From Calocera cornea HHB12733 (Eukaryota; Basidiomycota; Dacrymycetes; Dacrymycetales; Dacrymycetaceae), in the NCBI GenBank assembly GCA_001632435.1, contig KV423919.1:62001-126000 (forward strand): a DNA stretch of 64,000 bases. Direction: 5' to 3'. The translations under genes and the position numbers were made by a program. The notes under the pieces are model-generated. The model worked only from the letters and a program-made list of their open reading frames with translations, was not told the origin of the DNA and made no database searches. Below, piece by piece: positions 42,766 to 54,121 of this stretch (position 1 is its first letter; each line of letters begins with the position of its first letter).

Positions 42766-43826
42766 TTACAGGATAATCTCCTTGATAACCTCCTCAAGCG
42801 ACCTCTTCGGCACATCCTTGAACAGATCCTTGCTCTTCTCGGGATCTTCCACATCCTCTCCCGTCTTCTCATCGAGGTAGAGCGCGACGGGCTTCCGGCT
42901 GAAATCGCTCCCACCCTCGTACCAGATCCGGTTGAGGGTGTACACCACGGCGGCCGGCTCCTTCGCCTCCTGCTTCTCCTTCTCCACCTTGCGCACCGTG
43001 TCGAGCGGTGTGTAAATGGTCTTGAGCGGCTTGCCCAGCACGTTCTCGAACCCCTTCTGCAGCTCCGCGGGCGTAGCCGTGAACGACTGGACGCGGAGCG
43101 TCGCGTTCTTGGTCGTCTCGGGCGGCGCCTGTACCGCGCTGAGCACGTAGCGCGCCGTGTCGCTGTACGTCGTCCCTGAGATCTTCTTCTGTTGTGCGGG
43201 ATCCTCAGGGCCAACAATCCCGTAGGTCGAGTTGCCCATATTCAGCCCGACGGGAAAGGCCGGGATGCGGGAGAGGAAGAACGTGTCTGCGAACGGGCCC
43301 GTGACGATATACGTGTACGTGATCTTGCCCTCGCGCGCGAGCGCCTCGATGTGCGCGCGCACTTTGAGCTTGTTCTGGTGCGGGATCTCGTGCGGAGAGG
43401 TCACGGGGTCGTACCGGATGTCGGTACCGTACTCGGACGGGAAGAAGCGCTTGGGAGGCGTGAGCGAGGCGGCGATGCTGATCAGCTCGGGCTGCAGATG
43501 CAGCGCGCCGCGCCCTAGGGCAGAGATGATCGTGTCGAATCCTTCACGCCAGGTCAGCAAGCAACGGTAAGCGTTCATCAGCAAGAGCACGCACCAGAGA
43601 ACGTCTCCTTGATCTGAGCCTCGTTCCCCAGATCGCCAACAAGCACCTCCGCGCCCGCCGCCTTGACCTGGTCGATCAGGTCCTTCTTCGTGTCCACCGT
43701 GTTCTGCGAGGTGAAGATGGCGACGCGCTTGAAGCTGGCCACCTTAGGTAGGAAAGCCTGCAGGATGTGGTATCCGATCGTGCCCGTCGAGCCGATGAGG
43801 AGGATCTTCTCGAGCTTGGCTGCCAT
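42766..43826 (-). CDS. NmrA-like/isoflavone-reductase-like NAD(P)-binding protein
   Basis: Two exons, 43826-43595 and 43541-42766, give about 335 residues. The Rossmann fold starts at once: KILLIGSTGTIGYHI with the dinucleotide loop GSTGTIG at residues 12-18. Then come VAIFTSQN, EVLVGDLGNEAQI, GFDTIISALG and KRFFPSEYGTDI, the last two typical of NmrA-like and phenylcoumaran/isoflavone-type reductases (atypical SDR). C-terminal half: YIVTGPFADTFFL, GTTYSDTARYV and a Lys/Glu-rich helix. Such proteins are either NADPH-dependent reductases or redox sensors; which applies here cannot be decided. No membrane segment or signal. The gene is divergent from the dioxygenase gene at 44789. Confidence 0.82.
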
Positions 43827-44788
43827 GCTGTCTTCTCTGCCGTGTGATACTCTGTCGTCTGGAGTGATGCAGTACAGCTTGCAATGCGGTTCAGAGAGGT
43901 GTCATATACACGAGCGAGCGAAAACGAAGGTTGAGCAAGAGTACGCGACAGTTATCAAGCAAACGCACATCGCGTTCTGGATGGCGAGCTCGGTGGTGAG
44001 GTGTTCGACGGCGAGTTCGGTGCTTACCAAGCACTTGACATTGCGACATCATCGCGACGCTGAACCCTTGCCTTATCCGGCCACCAATAATATCAGCTCA
44101 TTACGTAATCTGCTTCCGACCCGTTTGGAGTCCTCTTGGGTCTCGTGACCATCCCGTGCTGAGACCAGGTGTGCACTAGGCGGCCGGGTCCAGAGTGGGG
44201 CGGGCAGGGCTGCCGTGCGACAGCGGCCGAGCCGCCGATGCCGCCCATCTCTCGCACAGTCCATGTCAAGGGCAGGTGATGGATGGGTGAACAGCCGCCT
44301 CCACCGTGTTCCTACAGCCATGCGGATCGTGGATGCCGCCGCCCAGCCGAGCACAAGAACAGCACGGTGCAATGATCCGCCTGTCGCTTCTTCACCGGAC
44401 TGCCCGCGGAAAGGCCGAGAGCGGAGTACCGCAGGTTGGTGCCGCAGAGGTGGAGGCACACCTGCCCCCAAGCGCACATAGCACCAGGTCATACCAGCCT
44501 TCCACCTCCAGTAAATCCGGCCTAATGTAGTGGACTGATCGACCTTCGCGAGCGAGGGTAGCCCATAATTAACCCCCTGCGCCTGGCGGAGGCCCAATCA
44601 CCGCGTGCGCATCGGCACTCTCGGACAGGCGCCCGGCACGCCCGCCCCACATCCACCTTGGTCCGTCACTGTGTATATAAGACTTGCGGGGCTCCACCTG
44701 CAGAAGGTTTCCTTCAGTGGTGTCTTTCGCCCCGCTTCAATCCTTGTTTGCACATATCGGTCCTTCCCTTCGGTGATCATCGCACATC
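43827..44788. promoter_or_regulatory. Divergent spacer, NmrA-like / TauD-like genes
   Basis: No gene is supported in these 962 bp. GC-rich open frames at 44073-44597 (minus) and 44215-44530 (plus) overlap each other and lack motifs. GTGTATATAAGAC at about 44670-44682 is a good TATA box for the dioxygenase, roughly 115 bp before its ATG. Confidence 0.5.
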
Positions 44789-45948
44789 ATGCCTCCCTTC
44801 GTTCGTGACGAATACGTGTACAAGGAGTACCTGGTAGGTCTTTGCCCCCTAATGTTCCAGTTCAAAGTTAAGCTCATTCCTCTTCGTTATAATAGCCCAC
44901 CTTCCCCAAGATCGACTACGAGCCCCATGTTGAGCTCAAGATCGACGATCGTGGCCACCATGCCGACCCTGAGATGAAGGCCCTCCTCGGAGCTGCTACC
45001 AGGGTTGACGACCTTGGCGCGTGCATCGGCACCCAGCTTGATGGCATTGACCTTCGCAAGTTGACCGAGAAGCAGAAGGACGAGCTCGCCCTGCTGGCGG
45101 CCAAGCGCGGTGTTGTTGTGTTCAAGAACCAGGATGCGTCGATCTACGACCTCCTCGACATTGCTGCCTACTACGGCCCCCTTCACATTCACTCCACCAC
45201 CGGTGTGCCCACCGACCCCAAGCTTGCCGGTGTCCATGTTGTCTGGTCCGACGGCACCAAAGACTTTGACCGCATCGACATGGACCGCCCGCGGTCGTGG
45301 CACACTGACCAGCCCTACGAGATCAACCCTCCTGGCCTGACCTCGCTCAAGGTCATCACTGATCCCCCCACTGGTGGTGACACCATCTGGTCCTCGTCTG
45401 CTGCCGTCTTCGCCTCCTTCTCGCCCCAGTTCCAGGCATACCTCGAGACCCTGTACGCTCTCCAGAGCTCCGAGCACCAGAAGATCCGTGCCCTGCAGGC
45501 AGGCACGTACATCCGCCGCCCGCAGACTGACTTCGTCCACCCGGTTGTCCGTGTCCACCCCGTCACCGGCATGAAGGCGCTCTACATCAACCCGTCGTAC
45601 ACCGCCCGCATCGTCGGCATCCCCAAGGCCGAGTCCGACTTCGTCACCAAGTTCATCTACTCCCAGATCATGGAGTGTGAGGACTTCAAGGTCCGCATCC
45701 GCTGGAGCAAGGACCAGGTCGTCTTCTGGGACAACCGCGTTCTCTGGCACACGGCCACGTACGACTACTACCCGTACAAGCGCCACGCCCTGCGTGCCAC
45801 CCCCGTCGCTGAGCGCCCTGAAAGCGTCTCGGAGTACGAGAAGAGGACTGGAGAGAAGGCGAAGAACTGGTATGAGGAGAAGATGAAGGCCCTGGGCGAG
45901 GACATTTCCATCCCCAAGGCTGTCTTCAAGCCCGCCGGTGCCGACTAA
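44789..45948 (+). CDS. TauD/TfdA-family Fe(II)/2-oxoglutarate dioxygenase
   Basis: Two exons, 44789-44833 and 44896-45948, give about 365 residues. The metal-binding facial triad is visible: His151 and Asp153 in SWHTDQPY, and His300 in RVLWHTATYDYYPYKRHALR, with the 2-oxoglutarate-binding Arg about 11-15 residues later (Arg311 or Arg315). GACIGTQLDGIDL, FKNQDAS and GGDTIWSSS are typical TauD/sulfonate-alpha-ketoglutarate dioxygenase segments. Family members in fungi (Jlp1 type) release sulfite from taurine or other sulfonates. A sulfur role is plausible because MET3 and MET14 share the window, but substrate is not encoded in these motifs. Codon use is strongly C-ending, suggesting high expression. 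Confidence 0.88.
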
Positions 45949-46449
45949 AGGGGCCATTTCCATTTAGTCATTATTGCGGAGACCTCTTGGATGTAGTATT
46001 TCCTTCATGTAGGAATAGAAGCGGTTCAGCAGTCGAGATTGAGACTTTCGGAACGAGTCAGAGACAAGTTGACCAGATCAGCAGACAGGCATTTCGACTA
46101 AGGCGTTAGCGAGTGCCTGGGCGCTCCCATCGGCTTTCCTTCATGCGTAAATGGGCAGACCAACATGAGCATCACAATCAGAAAGGAAAATACTGGATGA
46201 CCGTACGAGCGAGGTTGGACAGTCGAAACGACCGTCCCTTAAAGAATCTGGGTGGCTATGTGTCGTGTCCTGTGAAACTCAGTTCGCCGGTTCGACAGGG
46301 GCGTGTGGCTCCCAACTGTAAGGTGTTCATTCATCAACCCAGTCCCAACATCCGTCTGCAGAGATGCGCTCAGACAATATTCCTTCCAAGATCAGCGATG
46401 AATAAGCGCCACTACTCCCGAATCATTGCGTCTCTTTAGGTCGCTATCT
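45949..46449. other. Spacer, dioxygenase 3' end to PL14-like gene
   Basis: No gene is recognised. It contains the 3' region of the dioxygenase and the promoter of the following gene. Confidence 0.45.
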
Positions 46450-47744
46450 ATGATGCAATCGCGACCCTTTACTTCAATGTCGGCGTTCGCAAGACTACCG
46501 CTCACCATCCTCCTCGCTTTGGTGTCTCTGTCGCCAACACAAACACGAGCCGCGGATCCGAACAGCCTTTCAGCACCGTCTTTGGCATCGCTGTATTCTC
46601 TTGCGGCCTCGACATCGCTGCCCTTTCCGAGCACGACACTGCCCGATGGATCCACGGTTAACTATGTGCAAAGCAAGTGGTCCCTGGCGAGAGGGTTGAT
46701 TGAGAGTGGAGAAGGCGACATGGAGTTCGTTGCCGACCCGATTCTTGGTGGGACTATGAAGAAGAGGGCGACGGTATCTAGTGTCAGTGGCCAGGCAGCA
46801 AGCTCTCAGTCGTCATCCGACACAACCAGCACGAAGCCCTCATCAACGTCACGAACAAGCACAACGGCTTCATCCACCTCAACCTCGGGAACACCTCTTC
46901 CCACACCCGCTGTTCTCAAGGTCACATATCCGGCCGATTCATACTCCCATCAGACCGGAGGAGCAGAGTTCTACGCGCTCCCGCTCAATTCGACAAGCTC
47001 GACCCCTTATACAACAATGCTGCTCACCTACGAGGTGGCCTTCTCGACATACTTCAACTGGGTGAAGGGCGGAAAGCTTCCCGGGTTGAGAGGTGGGCCA
47101 GACAGGGTCGGGTGCTCTGGTGGGTCCGAGCCGGATGGGAGCGATTGTTTCAGCGTGAGGTTGATGTGGCGGCCACAAGGCGTCGGAGAGGGTGCGCCTA
47201 GTTCGTCCTGCCTCATAATCCGTTATTGACTCCACCCATAGTCTATGCGTACATTCCAGCTCAGAGCAATATTTGCTCGCAATCGGACATCATCTGCAAC
47301 TCGGACTATGGTATATCGATCCAGCGCGGCGCCTTTAACTTCTCTTCGGGAACCTGGCAGACCATCTCCCTCCTCGTACAGCTGAACAATCCGCCATCCG
47401 CGTCCAATGGCCTCGTGGAGCTGTATGTGAATAACCAGCTAGCTATCAGTCAGCCTGGATTGGTATTCCGAACGACAGACACTATCACTAGCGTCGGAGG
47501 TCTGTACTTCTCGACATTCTTTGGAGGAAGTGATACGACATGGGAAACGCCAACCGAACAATACACATACTATCGGAACATCCAGATGTGGGCCGGTGCA
47601 CCGACGAACAACAATGCCAGCAGCCCAACGAGTGTTGGATCTGGCAGTGGAAAGAGTGGAACGGAGACGGTATCGAGAGCATTGCATTGGTCGACTGTGG
47701 CTCTAATATCAAGCGCTACATTCTTGGGTCTCTCGATGATATGA
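46450..47744 (+). CDS. Secreted, probably GPI-anchored polysaccharide-lyase-like protein (PL14 type)
   Basis: Two exons, 46450-47191 and 47242-47744, give about 414 residues. The start could also be the ATG at 46477, which directly precedes a signal peptide (MSAFARLPLTILLALVSLSP). Order seen: a helical N-terminal part, a KKR site at about residue 102, a Ser/Thr linker of about 40 residues, then a beta-rich domain with VTYPADSYSH, FNWVKGGKLPGLRGG, GCSGGSEPDG, DCFSVRLMWR, YAYIPAQ, RGAFNFSSGTWQTISLLVQ and VGGLYFSTFFGG. GGKLPGL and the RLMWR..G..YAY segments are hallmarks of the PL14 alginate/glucuronan lyase family. The C-terminus ends in a hydrophobic tail after Ser/Gly-rich residues, as for GPI anchoring. 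It probably acts on wall or capsule glucuronate polymers; that is inference. Confidence 0.78.
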
Positions 47745-47907
47745 AACAGTTTGTAGCATTACACAAGACTATCTGTACAATCCATTTATTTCATACAATC
47801 AGTAACCAAGTCATTCCCCAAACAAACCCTATGGACGGCAGTGAAGTGGCAAGATATGCCACGGCGAAAAGTAAAAGTAACTAAAAGAGGTCCTTCCTTC
47901 TGAACGC
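47745..47907. other. Convergent 3' spacer
   Basis: Short convergent 3' region, nothing recognised. Confidence 0.4.
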
Positions 47908-48943
47908 TTATCTCCCTGCCCTGAACGCATCAATGGTTGACTCCAGCACCTCGGCTTTCCTCATTTTCTCCAACAGCTCGTCTTTCAGCTTCTTGTTCTC
48001 ATCTTCTAGCTCACTTATCCTCTTCGCTTTGTGTGCGCTTGAGCGCTCCGCCGCGAGCAACTTGCGCTCCAGCCGTTCAATCCGATCGGCAACGCTACCG
48101 AACAGCTCCAAAGCGGCTCGTATCTGGGCAGGGCTACTTTCCTGGGTTTGATTTGAATGGGACGGCGTATTGTATGCTGACGCGGAAGCTGTCGATACTC
48201 CGGAGGGAGTGTCAGAGATGCCTCGTATGTTCGTTGCGGTCATATGGAACGGGTTCTCCTGGAAGTCTTGTCAGCGAGATAGCATGTAAAAGGAGTTCAG
48301 CCGTGCGCACAGGATCTTCCTTAATTGAATTCCAGGTATTCCTATCCGGGGTTTGCTGTTGCTTCGCAGGAGGTGCAAACTTGAATTTCTTCAGTGGACT
48401 GGCTCCTGCGCTGCCGTCGTTATCTTCCGCTGACCAGTATGCCTCGTCCTCTTCTGTGGTCGACTCAGCAGGTCGCTTGCTTGGACTGGTCTGCATGGGC
48501 GGTGACCCCAGAGTACGACCCGCATCATTCCCAAAGCGAGAGACCGACTGGGGCGTCGAAGGGCCAGGCCGATAGGATGACTGTGAAGGGGCTTGCTGCG
48601 GGGAGCTTCCTGGCATCAATTGGTCTTCCCATTCTAACACACAGTATAAGGACGCGCTGCCCTTCATAGAAAACACGACGCACTGAAAAACTTGCATGGT
48701 GCCTCCTGGTTATTGCATTCTACACAGTCACTCAATCCATCATGGAGCATTGAAGCATTCCGTCGATGACTCACTGTAGAACCACCGGCCTGGATTCGCT
48801 TCGGTCTTTGCTTGCAGTCTGATCGCAATTTGCCCATGTAGGCACTTCACGGTGCCGTCGTCCGCAAGACCAGATTGTATGTATGTCGTTGTGCCACCAA
48901 TAAGCCGGGATGCTGGGCTTGCCATGGTTCGAGCCTTCAGCAT
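47908..48943 (-). CDS. GRF zinc-finger protein with C-terminal coiled coil
   Basis: Four exons, 48943-48775, 48719-48684, 48633-48311 and 48258-47908, give about 292 residues. The GRF-type zinc finger is rebuilt across three exons: KCLHGQIA, NPGRWFYKC and APCKFFKWEDQL, with Cys34, His36, Cys58 and Cys65 as ligands. GRF fingers bind single-stranded nucleic acid and occur in topoisomerase III, APE2 and NEIL3. Here the rest is a disordered Ser/Pro-rich middle (TSPSKRPAES, PLKKFKF) and a C-terminal coiled coil of about 60 residues (RIERLERKLLAAERS...ELEDENKKLKDELLEKM), with no nuclease or topoisomerase domain. Single-GRF plus coiled-coil proteins are known in basidiomycetes without an assigned role. 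The 36-nt second exon is required to keep the finger in frame. Confidence 0.78.
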
Positions 48944-51900
48944 TCGCTAGGGTGATGCTCGGAGGGTTGCAGGGCCAGCCGCTGAGCACGCGTCATGTCC
49001 ACTCAGTACGGGGTTTGATTCCGTCTCGATCAGTCTCGATCATTTTAGCGCTCTTCCATAAGCGCCCCTTCGTTATTCGTTGATTTCCGCTTGCCACGGT
49101 GCGCCCCCAAGACTCTTGTCATGATCTCGTATCTCTTGTCTTAAAAAAAAGTGTACTGTGTGAACCTGGGCACTCCAACGGAGCGCACCTGAGCACGGCC
49201 ACCAGACACTGGCAGCCCCAGAGCTGTCAAAACCCTATGTTTCGTAATGTAAGGAAGTCTTGCTCTCCATCATTAAAAGTCGGTAGGAAAGCCATACCTC
49301 AATGTCCTCTGTCAATTTGGATGATTATGCGATGCTTGTAAAAAAAGTGATTACTCTCCTCCAGAGGGGGCTGCTTCAAACTTGTGGTGGTCTCGCAGGA
49401 CTGTGGTAAAGAAAATACAGTAATCAGTCGCGCTCTGGGTACTCGAGATGCTGCTATTCGATTGCAAATCTGTAAATTCACTTCTCTTAATACTTATAAC
49501 TTTCCCACTTACCACCGGGATAGAAGTGGCTGCAGGGCTCTTGAGAATCGTAGGCCAGGTACGGCGGGCAGACTGTTGCGTCTCATTGCTAAACGATGTC
49601 GGACGATATAATTAAACCTATACACAATAGGAAATCAAAGCAATACGGGTTTATAATAATTCACTCCTCCACAACAAGAGCCTTGAGATCCTCCACAATA
49701 GACAGACTGCAGAGCTGAAGTGATTGGGCGGCCGTAGAAGCAGGGGCTGTTAGAAATGACCTGAGCGTTTGATGATTTGACTTCCCCGAGAGCACATATC
49801 GAAAGAAATTCTCTGACAATAAGCAGAAGCCAGCATTCGGAGCAGCTGGCGTATTTCTCCAGACAAGACAAGTCGACGAGGGGAGGCCAAATTCGCAGGT
49901 ATTTCGTGCAGCCATTGCTGGTGGCACAGCTGTGTTCCACCTCCACGGCACACGACAAAGCGCAAGGTGTGGGTCGTATTCCATCGCAGGCACTTGCCCC
50001 ACTCCACACAACGTGAAAACGCTCCCGGTCCGCTTGATAGCCGTGGACAAATGCAAGTTATCTGCGGTCTAAGAGGAGTCAGAAGATGCTCACCTCCTGA
50101 CCCAGTGGTACGGATACCAGTTTCTCCGGTCAAGCAACGCGAGGTACTGTATGTGACAAACACGGGCCCGCAGCAAAGAACCTCGTGGCGTAGAAGATAG
50201 GGTTGCAGCGGTGGCCCACAGCGGAAAAGGCGGATTGCGGGCCGCAGACTGTTTTGCCTTTACTGTGGTATATACGCTTCGGAGATCTCCTGTATCGTTC
50301 ACTTCGCGGTGGTCATATATAGATGCATCAATGGATTGGGTGCAAGAACGTACGTCACATACGATGGAGCCCAAGCAGTCACCAACCCCATTCTCCCGGT
50401 TTATTGGTTGTTACCGGGCCGGCCGCATATATGGATGGATGGTCGACAGCTCCACTGTTGTTCTGGCTACCACGTTGAGAGTTCGGTGTCGTCCTGGGTA
50501 GTACGTAGGGCAACCCAGGGGGTCGAGTAGCCCGAACCAAACACGAAGACTGCCTCGAAACATATCCAGGGTCAGTAGGTTCCCGTAACCCGATAAGACC
50601 ACCGGTCCTTTCGGGGTGTGATTCCATGCCTACGCTCTGAAGACGCAACATAACCCACCATTCACAGATGTCGCCCTGATTCTCGAACGGCGTTTCGGCC
50701 CCCTTCACTGAGCGTGGATAGTCCATTTGATCACAGCACCTATTGTCTCACTCGAGTTGCTAATCTCATCTCATGTAGCAATCTGACTACGGGCTCCCAC
50801 ATTATGCGTTGGAAGGTTACCGTGGGGGCTGCGGATCAGCGGTATCACTGCACGCGGAAGGCGCAAGAACCAATCACGTCTTCCGGAAGCTGAAGCGCCC
50901 GAGCCCGCACATCGGCTTCTCGGCAGCAAAGCGGGTAGCGCTGGGCAGGCACAGCTTTTGTATGCAATTTAGACGTGGATCCACATGAGTTCCTCGCGTC
51001 TCCGCAGAATTACTGGTGTGTGCCTGTTCGGGGAGGAAATTCTAGCAGCCACGCTGCCACCAAGTGGCCAGGCAGAATCCAATGAAGGGCTGCCAGACGT
51101 TCGAGGCGCTGTTGTCAGGGAAGGACCTTCCAGTCACTCTGCAACAGGGGCACGGCGTTAGGCATTCTTCTCCGCTGGCATGTCGAGCGTTAACTTCTTT
51201 CCAAAATCGTTTCAGCAGAGCGTAAATCTCTGACGGATAGCGTTGTAAGTAGTACGAGATGGAGGTCATCTGCCGGGGAGACTGTGCCTGCTATCACATT
51301 CGGCCATTCCTCCAGCGCTTGATTGGACCCGTAGGGCCGTGCTAGACCGGTCCAAAAATGGTGATATCGACCAAAGATGTTTCATGCCCTGAGCTTTCCG
51401 GGTTTCCATCTTTGACAGCTCGAAGCACGGGTCACTCGGCAAGACGCGGCACGAGCTGATTCTCTGCGGATGAGGCGTGTTAAACGGGATTTGGACAATG
51501 CAGGGGAATGTACACAGTTCCGCGTCACCCATTGATGACGACAAGGCGGCCGTGTTTGCGAGCTAACAATGACATTGCCGTTCACCAACAATGGTAGATG
51601 CTACTATCATCTGCAGTCTCACTTTCAACAGGTTTCCCTACTCTACCTGACTGAGCCGGCTGAATAGCGACAGTAAACCGATGGGGCTCCGGGAATGCAA
51701 CTCCATCCGAACAGAAGGCAGTCGCCGCCCTGCGCAGCTGAGGCAGTCCGAGGCTGATTGTCCAGCAGTTCTTTGGCGTCAAAGTCGGATAGCCGAACCA
51801 TCACCAGACAATGGACCAGAGTTGGTAAACATACCCTTGCTGGTGGCCAGAGAGGTCGCTGCACGCGGAACACGTGTTTCGAAGACGCCTTGAGGAACTT

Positions 51901-54121
51901 CGCCGCAAAGCGAAGGACTCCAGCAAGTAAGGACAGCCTCAACATGAGGGCAGTACGGTCCGATGCCGCACGCTTGGGACACGAAGCGCGCGAGAAGGAT
52001 TCGCTTGCCAAGCGCTGCCCAAGAGGGGGAGGGAGGCAGTGTGTGCTGGCAGCTTAAGTACCCCATTTCGGGGGACAACTGCGGTCGACTGTTCGTTCCT
52101 TGGCCAGCTCGTCAGACCGGCTTATCTATACTGCTTGCGAGACTCTGCGCCCGGCTCCTGGGAACAATGACGTTGCCTCGACTGTCAGGCACGTCAGTCT
52201 CCAGGTGGAGGAGGGCAGACCGCCCGCAGGACGAACGTACTCTGAGGGTCAGAATGCCGTGGTCGCCGCGTCTGTGGTCCGCCAAGAAGCCCCGGCACTC
52301 TACTTTGAGCGTGTGAATGGTCTTCGTCAGCCATCCCGGGGCTCCAAAGACCTGCAGCAGCTGAGTTCCACCAGCCTTTAAGCCAAATATTTCGAGCGCT
52401 AAGCTGGGCGCTAACCGGGTTAGACGCTCAAAGGGGGGGGGTGTAAGCGCTCAACCCAAGCTGTTCTTTTCGTACGGTTATTGTCGATGTAGACGCTGGC
52501 AAATAGGGGCTGCCGGGATGATGTTGAGCAGCGCCCTGCTGCCAGCACTAGTGGTAGCGAGAAGAAGAGGAGGAAGGTTCAAGAGCGATCGGAAAAGAAG
52601 GAAGGCAATTCAGGCCGTGTTTCTGTCTTCGGGCGCGTGCAGTTCGGCGATAGGATAGGAATGATCAGATAGAGCGCTTGAAGCCGTCAGTGACGGCAGC
52701 TGGCAGAATGGCCGGCGTCCGATCACGGGCGCTCCATGTGCAAAGCGCGCACAGCATTTGTGGTGCTGGCACGGTCGAAGAATGGAATAGAACTGGCTGT
52801 TGCCGTACGGGAGTCTGATCCAGCATTCCGCGGCAACGCAGCGCTGATCGGCGCGCGTCAGAAGGACCAGACAGCGTAAACCGGCACCGAGCAAGCAAGC
52901 GCAGGATGCGCCATAGCTTGTCTTACTATACCACACTTCTTGAGAGGATGTACTGTCGCGACGTTTCATTACGTTTGTAAGTGCGGGAAGGGCAATATGA
53001 CGCCCGGTGGGAATGCGCAGCAGGCCGGATGGAGATCCATGGGCACGCGGGGCGGGCGGTTATCGGCGAGCGCCCAGAAGCGGAAGAGGATATGCGGTAA
53101 TCGGCCGGATTTCATATGGCGAGTGCCACGCTTCGCACAGACCCTGATTTGCCTCCGTGTCTTCTCCCCTTTCCAAGGAGGGGCCATCAAGCAACGAACG
53201 GCATATGCAAACAAGCGGCCCTTTTCAAGCTCGCACGCTCGGCAAGGAGGAATCTACATCAATTTCACCCCTCTTCGCATGGGGACCTTCCACGTCTGTT
53301 GTCAGGGAGGGAAGGGAGTTGCTCGAGGTGTAATGGGCAGCGTTCGCGTACCCAGCACCCCTCCTCCCCCCCCGCCACCCAGGTGTATGGCGGATTGTAG
53401 CGCCGACTGTCTACGTCGAGCGGTCCATATTTATGGAGGAACGGCACGGGCGCTCCCGCCGGGGATAGGCGCCTGCCAGGTGTGTGGATGGCATAATCCA
53501 GGGACGGTCAGGGAAATTGGCCCCGTGCGTAATCCGGGGGGCATTGGGCGAGAGACACCGCACAGGGCGCTCGTTTTCATGGCGCCGGACGGCGGGCCCC
53601 TGGGTGATCGAGAGTAATTAGTTCACATGCAACTGGGTATTCCAGCGGGCTCGGAGGCAACCTTGGATGGTGGCTAAGGAGGGCAGCGCAGCGGAAGGGC
53701 GGGACGGGGGGAAGGGAGGACAGGGCGAGAAGACAGGAAGGATGCAATGAGCTGCGCGTGTTCCGGCTTGTTCTGCCTAGGCGCCCGAGGAGAGTGCACA
53801 AGCGCGCTTTCGGGGGTCATCCACGCACACCATCCGCATCTTTCCCCATCGCCCCCCCGGCACCCGCGCCTGCCACACCGGACGACCGCTGTCTTCCTCC
53901 CCCTCGGCTTGCGCCCTCCCTCCGCGTGCGGCTATTTCTATATAGCTCCTCCAACCCACCAACCAGCGCGGGTTTCCCCCTTTGACCCCCGCTTTATAGC
54001 GCTCGTCACAGCCCACACGGCCTTCCCGCTTAACAACCACTCTCCACGTCTCGCATTCCCCGCCCCCTCCCTCCCTCCCTCCCCTTTCCACCTCCTCACC
54101 CCCCTCCCACCGGGCGCTTAA
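48944..54121. other. 5.2-kb gene-poor region
   Basis: I find no gene I can support. 49090-49680 is AT-richer with short A-runs. From 49660 to 52400 many frames are open on both strands at once, without family motifs or consistent splice joins. The longest minus-strand pieces (49661-50056, 50090-50374, 50379-50726, 51643-52011) do not join convincingly. A G-run at about 52431-52440 is framed by GAGCGCT-type repeats (52394-52456). From 53640 the sequence is the probable promoter and leader of the Zn2Cys6 gene, with TATATAG at about 53939. A rapidly evolving gene or degenerate transposon cannot be excluded. Confidence 0.45.

Noticed and set aside
44887..45963. 358-codon open frame on the minus strand
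   Set aside because: It is antisense to the dioxygenase, whose strongly C-ending codons keep the opposite strand open; no motif is present.
49661..50726. Possible minus-strand multi-exon gene
   Set aside because: Pieces read well individually, but no set of canonical splice sites joins them and other frames are equally open.
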